A stretch of DNA of 64,000 nucleotides from Osedax fenrisi (taxonomy: Eukaryota > Annelida > Polychaeta > Sabellida > Siboglinidae). The notes under the pieces were generated by a model that made no database searches, was not told where the DNA came from, and saw only the letters and a list, made by a program, of their open reading frames with translations. The position numbers and the translations under genes were made by a program. Shown here piece by piece: positions 55,293-64,000 of the stretch; within the stretch, counting starts at the first letter, position 1, and each line of letters starts with the position of its first letter. The stretch lies in assembly GCA_964019155.1 (NCBI GenBank), contig OZ025245.1, forward strand, positions 15,360,019 through 15,424,018, in the 5' to 3' direction.

Positions 55293-55567
55293 AATTTATT
55301 CGGAACTTTTGAGAACTTTTGAGAACTATAGTTCTAGAACTTTTGGGTAGTTTTGTGGACAAAAGGAGCCTAAAAGTTCCAGAACTTTTGAGAACTAGGA
55401 TCCCAAAAGTTCCGGAACTTTTGAGAATCAGGATCCCAAAAGTTCTGGAACTTTTGGGATCCTAGTTCTCAAAAGTTCTGGAACTTTTAGGCTCCTTTTG
55501 TCCACAAAACTACCCAAAAGTTCTAGAACTATAGTTCTCAAAAGTTCTCAAAAGTTCTAAATAATTG
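55293..55567. repeat. Near-perfect 270-bp palindrome
   Basis: Left words TTTTGTGGACAAAAGGAGCC and TAGTTCTAGAACTTTTGGG reappear in reverse complement on the right, centred near 55430 at GTTCCGGAACTT. The mismatches are few. It forms the right end of the 2.56-kb element. Confidence 0.85.
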
Positions 55568-55577
55568 TTTGTTGGGT

Positions 55578-56490
55578 ACTGGAGTTTAAATTATAAGTTT
55601 CGAAACTATGATCATATTCCACCAGATAGGTAATTAAATTATAACATTTAAATGGGAAATATTTATTAACTGGGTGGGAAATTTCTGTGCAAATAAACCA
55701 TTAGTTTGCGTATAGGTAATACTAACCTATTAATATTAACTGGCATACGGATATTTACACGGGTGAGCCAATATATATTTCTATACTACTATACATATAT
55801 TTTAACAGGATTCGATACATAATTAGTAATTTATAATTATCATGGTAATGCATATTATGAACCTTCTGATTCCTAGTACAAATATGATATAAGGTATTTT
55901 TTCCGTTTCTCCATTAACGTTTTAATCTTCACTGAGTATAACCATAGATTTAGAGTACCAGTACTGGTACTCTATATCTATGAGTATAACCAACCCAATT
56001 TCACTATTTAATCGAATACTTAATTGTCCTTATTTATCTTATTTAGTAATATTTATTATTATTTTTATCATTTACTTTTTTTTTAATTCCCTGTTTTTTT
56101 CTCTTTGACGTTGAGAATGTATTTATTTTATTTATGAAGCCCATACATTAATAAATAATAATAGTAATAATGATAATACAATATAAATGTCTATATTATA
56201 CGGTGTATAGAGATTTACGTAGTATATAGATTTTAATTTTAATATTACAAATATATTATTCACTAGAGAAATTTACTAGAGAAGTTTTAAAAGTATCATA
56301 TATTATTTAATAATTCATCTGTATCAAAGATTCTGCAAAACAGAATCATCACTTTCCTTAGGGAAATCTTTGTCTATAAGGAGACAAATATATTAATATA
56401 TATTTAAAAAATAAAATACAATTAATATTTACTATTGGGAAATTGTGGTTTATATCCTTTATTTAATAATTCCCTTGAAATGAACATTTA
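55578..56490. other. AT-rich stretch, no gene seen
   Basis: AT-rich unique DNA carrying the small hairpin at 55933-55992. No gene seen. Confidence 0.5.
55933..55992. repeat. 36-bp hairpin between exact 12-bp direct repeats
   Basis: TGAGTATAACCA occurs at 55933-55944 and 55981-55992. The 36 bp between them are a palindrome with one mismatch, centred at CCAGTACTGG. It resembles a minute insertion with a target duplication. Confidence 0.75.
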
Positions 56491-56720
56491 TCATCACAGA
56501 GTTAGAGAGAAAGCTAGAGAGAAGCTTAGCTCTAGCTCTATGTTTATCATAGATATAGAGCAAAGATTTTCCGAAGGAAGAGCTTCGCAAAATCATTGTA
56601 TAGAGTGAGGTCTCCTCACTCCATAGATTTATAGTTTACAATATGTAAACTATAAATCTATGGCAAGATATAGCAATACCGATCTATGTAAACTATAAAT
56701 CTATGCCTCACTCTAATGTC
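56491..56720. repeat. Cluster of short palindromes, TATAGTTTACA type
   Basis: CCATAGATTTATAGTTTACA (56621-56640) pairs exactly with 56644-56663 around a 3-base loop. A third copy of the right arm lies at 56687-56705. Upstream are AGAGAGAAGCTTAGCTCTAG-type repeats. Confidence 0.75.
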
Positions 56721-57274
56721 TATGACATTTATCGAATTTGTTTATATTTTATTATTATTGCCACATAATATTTTTATTTTATTTAAATCCTTTAAATTTA
56801 AATAATTAATCTGTAATAATATAGATTATTATATAGTTGAATATAAATGAACATCTATTTGTTCTAATAATTATAATTATTATCATACATTGTTTATATT
56901 TATTAATTTTATGATTGTAATTGATAAGTAAATATTGAATTTAAGGTTTTAAACCAATTTAAACAAATAATTTATTTTTAAATATTTAAGATTATATTAT
57001 TAAATATAATTTAAATTTAATATTAATAATGGGGTTTTGTTGCTTCAAAACTGCAATTAAATATTACTTAATGTTAGTAAATGTATAGATATAAATATAG
57101 TTTATGAAATGTTAAAATCTGATATTATAATAATTTGTAGATATGGATTACAAACCTTAGGTTTAACCTAAACTATTATAATAATAATTTATATATTTAA
57201 TATTATATTAAATATATAATTATAATAATTATTATAATATATTATAATAATATAATTATTATGGTAAAAAGCTA
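56721..57274. other. AT-rich stretch, no gene seen
   Basis: AT-rich DNA rich in TAATTATTATAAT palindromes (about 57175-57260). Confidence 0.5.
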
Positions 57275-57607
57275 CGCGATTGATACACGATTTGAACGCC
57301 CGCAAACTTGTTTATTCGAATTAGTGCATTTACAATAGCGTATGTTTGTTTGTACAAACATTAATATTTTTAGTTTTAGTTATTTTGACTTGTTTGGGGG
57401 GTTTGTTTTGATATTGCTCAGCAATTTGCTAGGTTTTTTTAGCTGCATTACATCACAAGTGAGTCTATAAAATGCACATATATATATTGTAATGATAAGC
57501 AGTTTCATGTTTGATATCTATAAATATACATACGCTAATTATAATATTGTAAAATCACTAATTTGAATAAATAAATTTGTGGGCGTTCAAATCGCACATC
57601 AATCGCG
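57275..57607. mobile_element. 333-bp element with about 50-bp TIRs and one satellite monomer
   Basis: CGCGATTGATACACGATTTG at the left and its near-complement ending CAATCGCG at the right continue through GAACGCCC/GGGCGTTC to AATTAGTG/CACTAATT. The centre contains TTTTTTTAGCTGCATTACAT and AGTGAGTCTATAAAA, homologous to the satellite monomer at 45655-46700. Part of the right arm (ATCACTAATTTGAATAAATA) also occurs alone at 59119-59148. Confidence 0.8.
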
Positions 57608-58529
57608 AAAATTTAATTCACTATTATAATAATATCATATTAAATATTTATATCCATATGATATGGCATATCGAATATATTTGAAAAAGGCTCTCTGGTT
57701 TAAAATACGGTAACTAGATTAAAAGCAAACATTTTTAAAACAATAATATGATAATTTAACTACATAGAGAACTAATTAGTAATTAAAATGAAATAATATC
57801 TTAATATATAGTAAACTACTATAGTTACTATTTTCGTTTATTATATGTTAAGTTTCTAAGAATATAATGTTCTTTATGTGTATTATTTAAGAAGGTATCT
57901 CAGATACTACCTGATCAAAAGCTTCGTTATTTTAATATACTCTACACTTTCTACGTCTTAAATTATTTATTTTAATTAGTGATTTTATAATAACATAACT
58001 ATACACGTGTATATAAATCTATACTCGATATCATACTCTATATAATCTATACAGTAAAGATATCGCAATCACGAGAATATGATTCGTAAATATTATTTAA
58101 ATTAAAATAACACGTAATAGTGTATACGTTTAATAATTAATATACTTATTATAATAATTATACTAATATTACGGTCGACTAAAGGGAATAATTCGTATAT
58201 CCCAACTATAGGTGACGATAGTCGATATCTAATTATTATATTACTAAAGGTCTACTATTTACTTGAATAGAAGTTGTATATATACAATAGTTTACTATAT
58301 AATATAAACAGGTATGCTTGAAATACATCTAGATATATATATATGTATATATGTATTCTATATTAAACTATAATTTGTTACTATATCTTCCGATATTATT
58401 TCGATACAATTAACGCCCTCAATGGTTGAATTATTTATTTGTATGTAGTTTATTAACTACAAAAACACATGGTGGTTATAGGCGTCGTTAGATAATAAAA
58501 AACAAAAACAATAATAAATAGAAAACGAA
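57608..58529. other. AT-rich stretch, no gene seen
   Basis: Unique AT-rich DNA to the LINE fragment. Confidence 0.5.
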
Positions 58530-58546
58530 TAATAAAATAGAACGAA

Positions 58547-58945
58547 TTACAATGACTTAAAATGGACATACAGTTTACGTTTAAGCAATGAAAGTGATGT
58601 TACACAACGAATATCATAAGGAAGTGAATTCCAGCTTTTCGGAGCAATAACCATAAAAGCTGATTCAGAGAATACCAACGATGTAGATCGTTGCACCAAC
58701 TTCATGATGTGGCACTTCCGACTGGATCTGTTCGAACTCTGAATAGTAATGGATTGAGCAAAATATTCAGAAAATCCACGGTGTATAGCCTTATGTGTAA
58801 TTGACAATAGCCTATGTATACAAATATATCTACACTTAAGCCAGCCTAGTGATCTCATTAAATCAGATATATAAACTATTGAGGCATATGTTAGTTTATA
58901 TAATACACGTATAGCACGACGTTGGATACGCTCAAGTTCAATTAT
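58547..58945 (-). pseudogene. L2/CR1-type LINE 3' fragment
   Basis: A frame open from about 58945 to the stop at 58547 reads RIQRRAIRVLYKLTY, then LMRSLGWLKCRYICIHRLL and IAPKSWNSLPYDIR, ending KLYVHFKSL. This is the C-terminal domain of an L2-type RT, related to that at 38732-39955. Strong 5' truncation leaves about 130 codons, all in frame, so the copy is not very old. Confidence 0.8.
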
Positions 58946-59286
58946 GACATAGTATTGTTTATAAATTTTGATTTAGTTGAGAAACAGTTTATACTGATAT
59001 TAAATATAAGTATATATATCCAATTATGGTACATGATTATACTTATGATAATATATTATAATAATATAAATATATATTAAATATAATATTATATATGTAA
59101 TAACATATATTGATACAATCACTAATTTGAATAAATAAATATACGTAGCTAATTTTTTAAATTGCGAAGCTTTTGACCAAAATAGTATTATGTATATGTA
59201 ATATATAATGAACAATAATGCTCTGGATAGTACTTGCAATTTGATATATATTTTATATGTACTTAATTATTATTCCTTACATATAT

Positions 59287-59324
<38 letters not shown>

Positions 59325-60153
59325 GACATTTTTTTATTTCATTATTATTTAAAAAATATCAAACATGATAATTTTGTCGTAGATTTTATGTAAATATATA
59401 TATTCGCACTGTCAAAGTATAATAATTATGAATATATAAAATAATTTCACGATCTATTTAGATGCGTTTCTTTCATTATTAAAAGAGCTTACGCAATTCT
59501 ATTTTTAAATATCTGCGGCTATAATTCCGATAACTCGTATCATTTATTAAAATGGTAACGTTTATATCGTATAGTTGTGATTCTAATAACAACGTATGAC
59601 GAGTGTAAATAAAAAGTATAACCACGTAAATATATTAGTTTGAACAATAGTTGTAGAAACATACAAATATTTTATTTTATATTCAAAAATTATGTAATAA
59701 ATTAAATATAATTGCAATCGGTATACGACTAAGTGATCTCTGTAGATCACATTCATGATGTGCAAAAACTAAATATAAATGATATGTTAAATTATAATTT
59801 AAATATATTTTTAATAAAGCATTCAATATTAATTCATTATTCATAATTTTTATCAAAATAGCAGTCACCCTAGAATATAGTTTATGAATATTAAAATTTA
59901 TTTTATTAATCATAACACTAGTAAATTATAAGTAGTAATATGTATTTGTTTCAAAAACTTGTATTATATATCGGTTTTTATAAGATAATCTACTATTTCG
60001 ATATAAATGTGATAATGTAAAATTATTTGTAATCATTAATTTAATAATAATATTATATTATTAATATATCATTATTTACATATATTAAAAAAATCCTTAA
60101 AAAACATACGTATGTATATATTATAATTTTAAAATATATGTTAACATTCGTAG
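58946..60153. other. AT-rich stretch upstream of ALG11 exons
   Basis: AT-rich, with (TA)n at about 59287-59320 and the solo repeat arm at 59119-59148. ALG11's first exon may lie here or further upstream, but I cannot see it. Confidence 0.45.
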
Positions 60154-60245
60154 GTATCCATGTGTTCAGCTTGCGCTACTGCTGCTCGTACTACCGATTC
60201 TAACAGTGCTGCTGCTTCGTAGGTACTATTCGAGTAAAACACGAG
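60154..60245 (+). CDS. ALG11: Tentative ALG11 membrane-anchor exon
   Basis: An open frame here reads QLALLLLVLPILTVLLLRR then YYSSKTR, a hydrophobic helix followed by basic residues. That is what is expected of ALG11's N-terminal ER membrane segment just before the conserved KVIAFFHPYC. Possible donors are GAG|GTTACA (end 60245) or TTC|GTAGGT (end 60218). Both give phase 1, which fits exon 60796-60918. Acceptors are possible at 60152-60153 or 60168-60169. No in-frame ATG is present, so an upstream exon would be needed. Tentative. Confidence 0.35.
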
Positions 60246-60795
60246 GTTACAATTCTAATAATACAATACATATATATATACTGTGTGTTGCTCATCGTGG
60301 TAAGGTGTGGGACACGCGTCTAATGCAAACACTGTCCGCACCATTACAATAATCACTGCATCTATTCAATTATATTTATTCTGATATCGTTTAGTTTTCA
60401 CTCTACGTTTTTATCTTCATCGGTATTCGATATTTTTATTAAAATTTGATCTATATAACTATTTCGATAAATATACGTTTTTGTAATATTATTTCATAAA
60501 TTAAATTCCAAATAAATAATTTACATTATAATAACAATAAAACTGGACACCAGTAATGCTGTGTTTACTTTATGCGCTTGCTATTGAAGCCTACTATTCA
60601 ACCTCTATTATTATCATATCTCATCTCTCCTATTAGATATTGTTAATAGTATTGTCGGTATTACATCGCTAATAACATACCCATATAACCTAATAACAAT
60701 TTTATTATTACGGAATAATACTGAGACATTTTTATAGTTATAGATGCATGCAATCATACACACACACACACACATATACACATACATACATACAG

Positions 60796-60918
60796 CTAAA
60801 GTAATAGCGTTCTTTCATCCGTACTGCAATGCCGGTGGTGGAGGGGAGCGAGTACTGTGGCAGGCTATACATGCTATACAGATGGCCCATCCTTCCTACA
60901 CTTGCTGCGTGTATACAG
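60796..60918 (+). CDS. ALG11: ALG11 mannosyltransferase exon (glycine-rich loop)
   Basis: Bounded by acceptor ..CATACAG and donor GGTTAGT, the exon encodes 40 residues beginning KVIAFFHPYCNAGGGGERVL and ending CCVYT. FHPYCNAGGGGERVLW is the signature N-terminal loop of ALG11, a GT4-family enzyme. It uses GDP-mannose on the cytosolic ER face to add the fourth and fifth (alpha-1,2) mannoses to the dolichol-linked oligosaccharide. The exon starts after one codon base and ends with one base (phase 1), joining exactly to 61928. Its short length and AT-rich surroundings hide it in simple ORF searches. Confidence 0.9.
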
Positions 60919-61130
60919 GTTAGTGGTGGTAGGGGTTGTGGTGGTAGGATATGAAGGTTAACGTAGCGGTGGTAGGGGTTGTGGTGGTAGGGGTTGTGGT
61001 GGTAGGATATGAAGGTTAACGTAGCGGTGGTAGGGGTTGTGGTGGTAGGATATGAAGGTTAACGTAGCGGTGGTAGGGGTTGTGGTGGTAGGTTATATAG
61101 GTTAGTGTAAGGGGGTAGGGGTATATATGT
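60919..61130. repeat. G-rich minisatellite at the start of an ALG11 intron
   Basis: Tandem units of GTGGTGGTAGGGGTT followed by GTGGTGGTAGGATATGAAGG and TTAACGTAGCG, repeated about four times with one extra half unit. The array begins within two bases of the exon boundary, so the splice donor GTTAGTG is part of its first unit. Confidence 0.85.
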
Positions 61131-61340
61131 TAGCGTAGTGGTTGTGTGCTATATTTTTGCATTATCTCTTGATGCAATTCTACAATATGACGTATTATAC
61201 GTGTATATAGGTTGTAGTAGTGGTACATTTAAATTTGTGAGGTTTTAGGACTTATTACTAATAAGTTATTAGACCTACACATATATATTATTGATAATAT
61301 TAATTAAATATCATTTGTATTATACCTTATATATATAACT

Positions 61341-61617
61341 GCCTGTGTAGCTCAGTTGTCTAAGGCGTCAGACACACGATCAGTAGGTCGTGGATTCGAG
61401 CCTTGTCCGGACCATTAAAATAGATCTTAAAATAATATTTAAAAGTGATCTTATATAATTGTTTATACAATAATGATCAGCTCTCATTAAAACCATGGAT
61501 GCCTTAACATGAGAGGGGCTTCGAAGGGACATTAGAGCCATATACGGTTATAAGTGAAAAGTTCCTGGATGGGATGAAAGGACTCCACCAAATAAAATAA
61601 AAAATAACAATAACAAT
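61341..61617 (+). mobile_element. Complete tRNA-derived SINE in the ALG11 intron
   Basis: The head has a polymerase III A box (TAGCTCAGTTGTCTAAGG) and B box (GGATTCGAGCC), followed by GTCCGGACCA. The body carries AAAACCATGGATGCCTTAAC and CTGGATGGGATGAAAGG, ending in a (AATAAC)n tail. The acceptor stem does not pair well, so it is a SINE head and not a tRNA gene. The second copy is at 15872-18832. Confidence 0.85.
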
Positions 61618-61629
61618 TCAATATGATTT

Positions 61630-61705
61630 ATCATAATGACCCTTCGAACCGCTCTCATATTAAGGCATCCATGGTTTTAACATTGAATTACACAATATAT
61701 ACTAT
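61630..61705 (-). mobile_element. Inverted partial SINE copy
   Basis: CCTTCGAACCGCTCTCAT and AAGGCATCCATGGTTTTAA are the reverse complement of the SINE body. With the copy at 61341-61617 it can form an inverted pair in the same intron. Confidence 0.8.
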
Positions 61706-61927
61706 ATACTATATATAAGTGTATACACATTTGTGTAGGCGCTCTGGAACGATGGTGTGTATGTAGGGGGGGGGACCAACCAATCAAAATAAATGTTGTG
61801 GTAAAAGGGGCGGGGGACCAATACATAGGAGGTCCCCCTAGATTGTAGAGTGGGGGGGTGAACATACCCGCCCCGCCGTCCCCCCCTGTTGCAGCACCCC
61901 TACATGATACGTACCCCCACCCCACAG

Positions 61928-62083
61928 GTGACACAGACGTCACGGCCGGTCAGATATTACAACGGGTCAAGCACAGGTTTAACATCACTCTGGAGGCTGA
62001 CGTGGAGTTTATCTTCCTGAAGAAGAGACGCTACCTCGAGGCTTCCATGTACCCGTGCTTCACTCTGATTGGTCAGAGTCTAG
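61928..62083 (+). CDS. ALG11: ALG11 mannosyltransferase exon (middle of N-terminal domain)
   Basis: After acceptor CCCCACAG, the codon split G|GT is completed and 51 residues follow: DTDVTAGQILQRVKHRFNI, then VEFIFLKKRRYLEASMYP and CFTLIGQSL. The donor is G|GTTGGT. The segments match ALG11 in order (..GD.....QIL...RFNI..; F.FL.KR..LE...YP.FTL.GQSLG). Both boundaries are phase 1, consistent with neighbours. The intron upstream carries the minisatellite and two SINE copies. The exon is GC-richer than its surroundings and has no stop. Confidence 0.9.
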
Positions 62084-62671
62084 GTTGGTAGCGCCGCCCA
62101 TCAACGACGACGGGGTTAATGTATATCCTATTAGGTATGGGGTTAAAAGTACTGCGCATATTAGGTATAGGGTTAACGTGCATTCGACCTATCACAATCA
62201 AGGCTAGCCACGCGACTATTATTATCAGGGATCATGATAATAATAGTTATTTATTGAACCACAAATGAATACAAATGGATCCGTCATGAAGTCGTGACAT
62301 GTAGACCACGATAATAACTGTGAGGTGTCCGGGACAATACAAATATGACACATTGTTTATCTTGGATGGGGTTAAATGTGCACTCGATCTATTGAGGATG
62401 GGGATAAATGCATGTACACCTATTAGGGAGTAGGTTAAATGAACTAAAATTATTAGGCATGATATCATACCATGTCTAATCTCTCCATTCAATTATAATT
62501 ATATATATATATGGCGTGGTCTAATTAAAAGGTACAAAATTATATTTTAAATATCTAGTTATAGTTATATACATAATTTCGTCTCTGAATTAACTACGCG
62601 TATCGAATACTCGTTACCACTCACATGACCTCTAACACGACCTCTAACCAGACCCCTAACTCGACCTCTAG
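62084..62671. other. ALG11 intron with degenerate repeat
   Basis: Degenerate units around CTATTAGGTATGGGGTTAA recur at about 62130, 62160, 62368 and 62420. The palindrome TATTATTATC..GATAATAATA lies at about 62217-62246. Tandem TGACCTCTAAC-type words stand just before the acceptor (62625-62670). Confidence 0.6.
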
Positions 62672-62859
62672 GTAGCGTAGTGGTCGGCTGCGAAGCGCTG
62701 GGTGCGTGCGTACCCGAGATCTACGCTGACAGCATGGGGTACGCCTTCACCGCCCCTCTGTTCCGGTGGTTAGGGGGCTGTAAGACCCTAGCCTACGTTC
62801 ACTACCCCACGATCAGTAACGACATGCTGGATCTGGTGCGCAAGTCGTTCAGACCAGAT
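62672..62859 (+). CDS. ALG11: ALG11 mannosyltransferase exon (DSMGYAF motif)
   Basis: After acceptor CCTCTAG, the exon completes the Gly codon and encodes 62 residues: SVVVGCEALGACVPEIYADS, then MGYAFTAPLFRWLGGCKTLA and YVHYPTISNDMLDLVRK. DSMGYAF and YVHYPTIS are ALG11 hallmarks. The most likely donor is GAT|GTTAGT, leaving phase 0. With the two preceding exons it gives 155 continuous residues, about the first third of the protein after its membrane anchor. The C-terminal GT-B half, with the GDP-mannose site, must be past the window edge. Confidence 0.9.
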
Positions 62860-64000
62860 GTTAGTGGTTGCAGCGTGTTCATTTCATTTGTTTTTAACAC
62901 TTATTTTACTATGAAATATTAAATATAATTCATTATCTTTAAAATTACGTATAATATGTTATAAAAAGTAACTATAAGCACCTTATCTACGCATTATAAA
63001 CATACTCCTGTACACAACATATAATACACACATTATTATGTAATATCTATTACTCGCAGAACTTTAGAAGCTTATCTCTCGGTTTTGTTGTGTACATACT
63101 TTCTATATTTGGAAGGTTCCTCCATCGTTTGAACTATTCGATAAATATATATATAAAATTGTAAAGTTTATAAATAATGTATAGATGATGTTATAGAGGT
63201 ACTTTATATACATATATATATACACTTATAATAAAAATCATACCTTGTTTCATCGACAATATTTGCTTTTTATTATAACTGTATCAAAGCAATATATTCA
63301 CAGTGTCACAATAACAGCATCTATATATTATTTATAAACTCTACAAATGTTATAAATGGTTTATCTAACGGTTGAAAGCCTGTAAACATTGTGTATAAAC
63401 AAATACCGAGATATAAGATTCCAAAGTCGTGCGAATAATAGATGTTACATAATAATACATGATTACACATGAATATTATTCATGGTGTATTATTCACATT
63501 GACCAAATATTAAAATATAATATTCTTTTGATCATAACTTTTTATTATTAATTATATCAAAAAAGTAAAAAACGAAACTTATTACTTTTTTATCATCTTT
63601 CCAATGGTATTAATAATTGTATTCTAGCTACAAAATAAAAAATAAAAAATGTCAAATCCGCCATTTCGCGGTAACCAAATTAGATTGACGCTTTCCGCAT
63701 GTCAGATACCTTGTTTACCACTCTATTTCTCTCTAGCTCTATGCATAGATACGTTGATATTATTTAGTTTCATTCTTATATTGTTACACATACGATAACA
63801 CTTTCTGAATACAAAGTTAAATAACTAATTAGAATTAATTTTAGAATTCATAAAATTATAGCATATATTCGTAATTATGAAAATCTGAATTTTTTAAATC
63901 ACTAAAAATAAGTTTTAAATAACCGATCGCATAACACATGTATCATACCGTTCTACGGATACCGATTACGTATATACCCTTATCATATTGTAACGTTATA
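62860..64000. other. ALG11 intron to window edge
   Basis: AT-rich DNA. I looked for the next ALG11 exon and found no matching segment, so this intron is longer than 1.1 kb. Confidence 0.5.

Larger units (their letters stand above)
53016..55577. mobile_element. 2.56-kb TIR element with GAACTTTT words
   Basis: ACCCAACAAACAATT at the left and AATTGTTTGTTGGGT at the right are exact TIRs, flanked by ACT on both sides (53013-53015, 55578-55580), a 3-bp target duplication. The outer 300 bp at each end are crowded with GAACTTTT and TTCCAATAAT-type words in both orientations. The core is AT-rich with no coding sequence and carries a nested element (54892-55148). The TIR core is shared with the CCCAGCAAACAATA elements. 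Confidence 0.8.

Noticed and set aside
60557..60640. ATG exon of ALG11 (MLCLLYALAIEAYY...)
   Set aside because: Hydrophobic and near the gene, but it hits a stop without any usable donor in the needed phase.
61341..61416. Functional tRNA gene
   Set aside because: A and B boxes are present, but the acceptor stem does not pair and the same head with a common body occurs at 15872-18832, so it is a SINE.
61677..61943. Minus-strand proline-rich frame over the ALG11 intron and exon
   Set aside because: It is a shadow of a G/C-rich intron and the real exon on the + strand.
63055..63130. Next ALG11 exon
   Set aside because: A CAG acceptor precedes an open stretch, but the residues do not resemble the ALG11 segment expected after PTISNDML...

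Overview
This window is AT-rich eukaryotic, almost certainly animal, genomic DNA. It has spliced coding exons with GT..AG introns, LINE, SINE and DNA-transposon remnants, very dense (TA)n and trinucleotide microsatellites, and no prokaryotic gene organisation. The only conserved host gene I can identify is the N-terminal part of ALG11, the ER mannosyltransferase of N-glycan assembly. It lies on the + strand near the right edge: three firm exons at 60796-60918, 61928-62083 and 62672-62859, plus a tentative upstream exon near 60154-60245. The rest of the gene must lie beyond position 64000. I do not assign a phylum; a marine invertebrate is plausible but is a guess.

Layout. 1-8 kb: microsatellites, a three-site CRE-like array (471-508), a decayed antisense LINE, MITEs, and CpG-rich islands with CTCF-like words. 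8-12.2 kb: a pogo/Tigger-like MITE (8189-8603) and a remarkable TIR element packed with AAACCCTTTAGT words (10402-11670). 12.6-18.8 kb: an almost full-length but broken CR1/Jockey-type LINE on the minus strand (ORF1, endonuclease, RT), then a tRNA-derived SINE split by a 2.7-kb hAT-type element with an exact 8-bp target duplication. 19-31 kb: mostly AT desert with (TA)n arrays, a 455-bp (TAA)n array, MITEs and several CpG-rich unique islands. 32-44 kb: an RTE-like LINE fragment, an L2/CR1-type 3' fragment, an L2-like LINE with an intact 407-codon RT reading frame, and a long CR1-like LINE with a PHD-finger ORF1. 44-58 kb: a satellite array ending in a Helitron-like terminus, further TIR elements, and large palindromes. 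58-64 kb: a short LINE fragment and the ALG11 region.

The most unusual theme is a set of TIR elements of different sequence that share one architecture. Each has short terminal inverted repeats and many direct and inverted copies of a family-specific 8-14-bp word near both ends. Two pairs or groups share TIR cores: CACWGTTAAAAAAA, and CCCARCWAACAATWAT. None encodes a visible transposase here, so they look like non-autonomous families driven in trans.

A speculative two-exon minus-strand gene (ATG exon 37791-37606, terminal exon 35309-35103) is listed with low confidence. Everything else that looks like an open frame is microsatellite translation or transposon debris.
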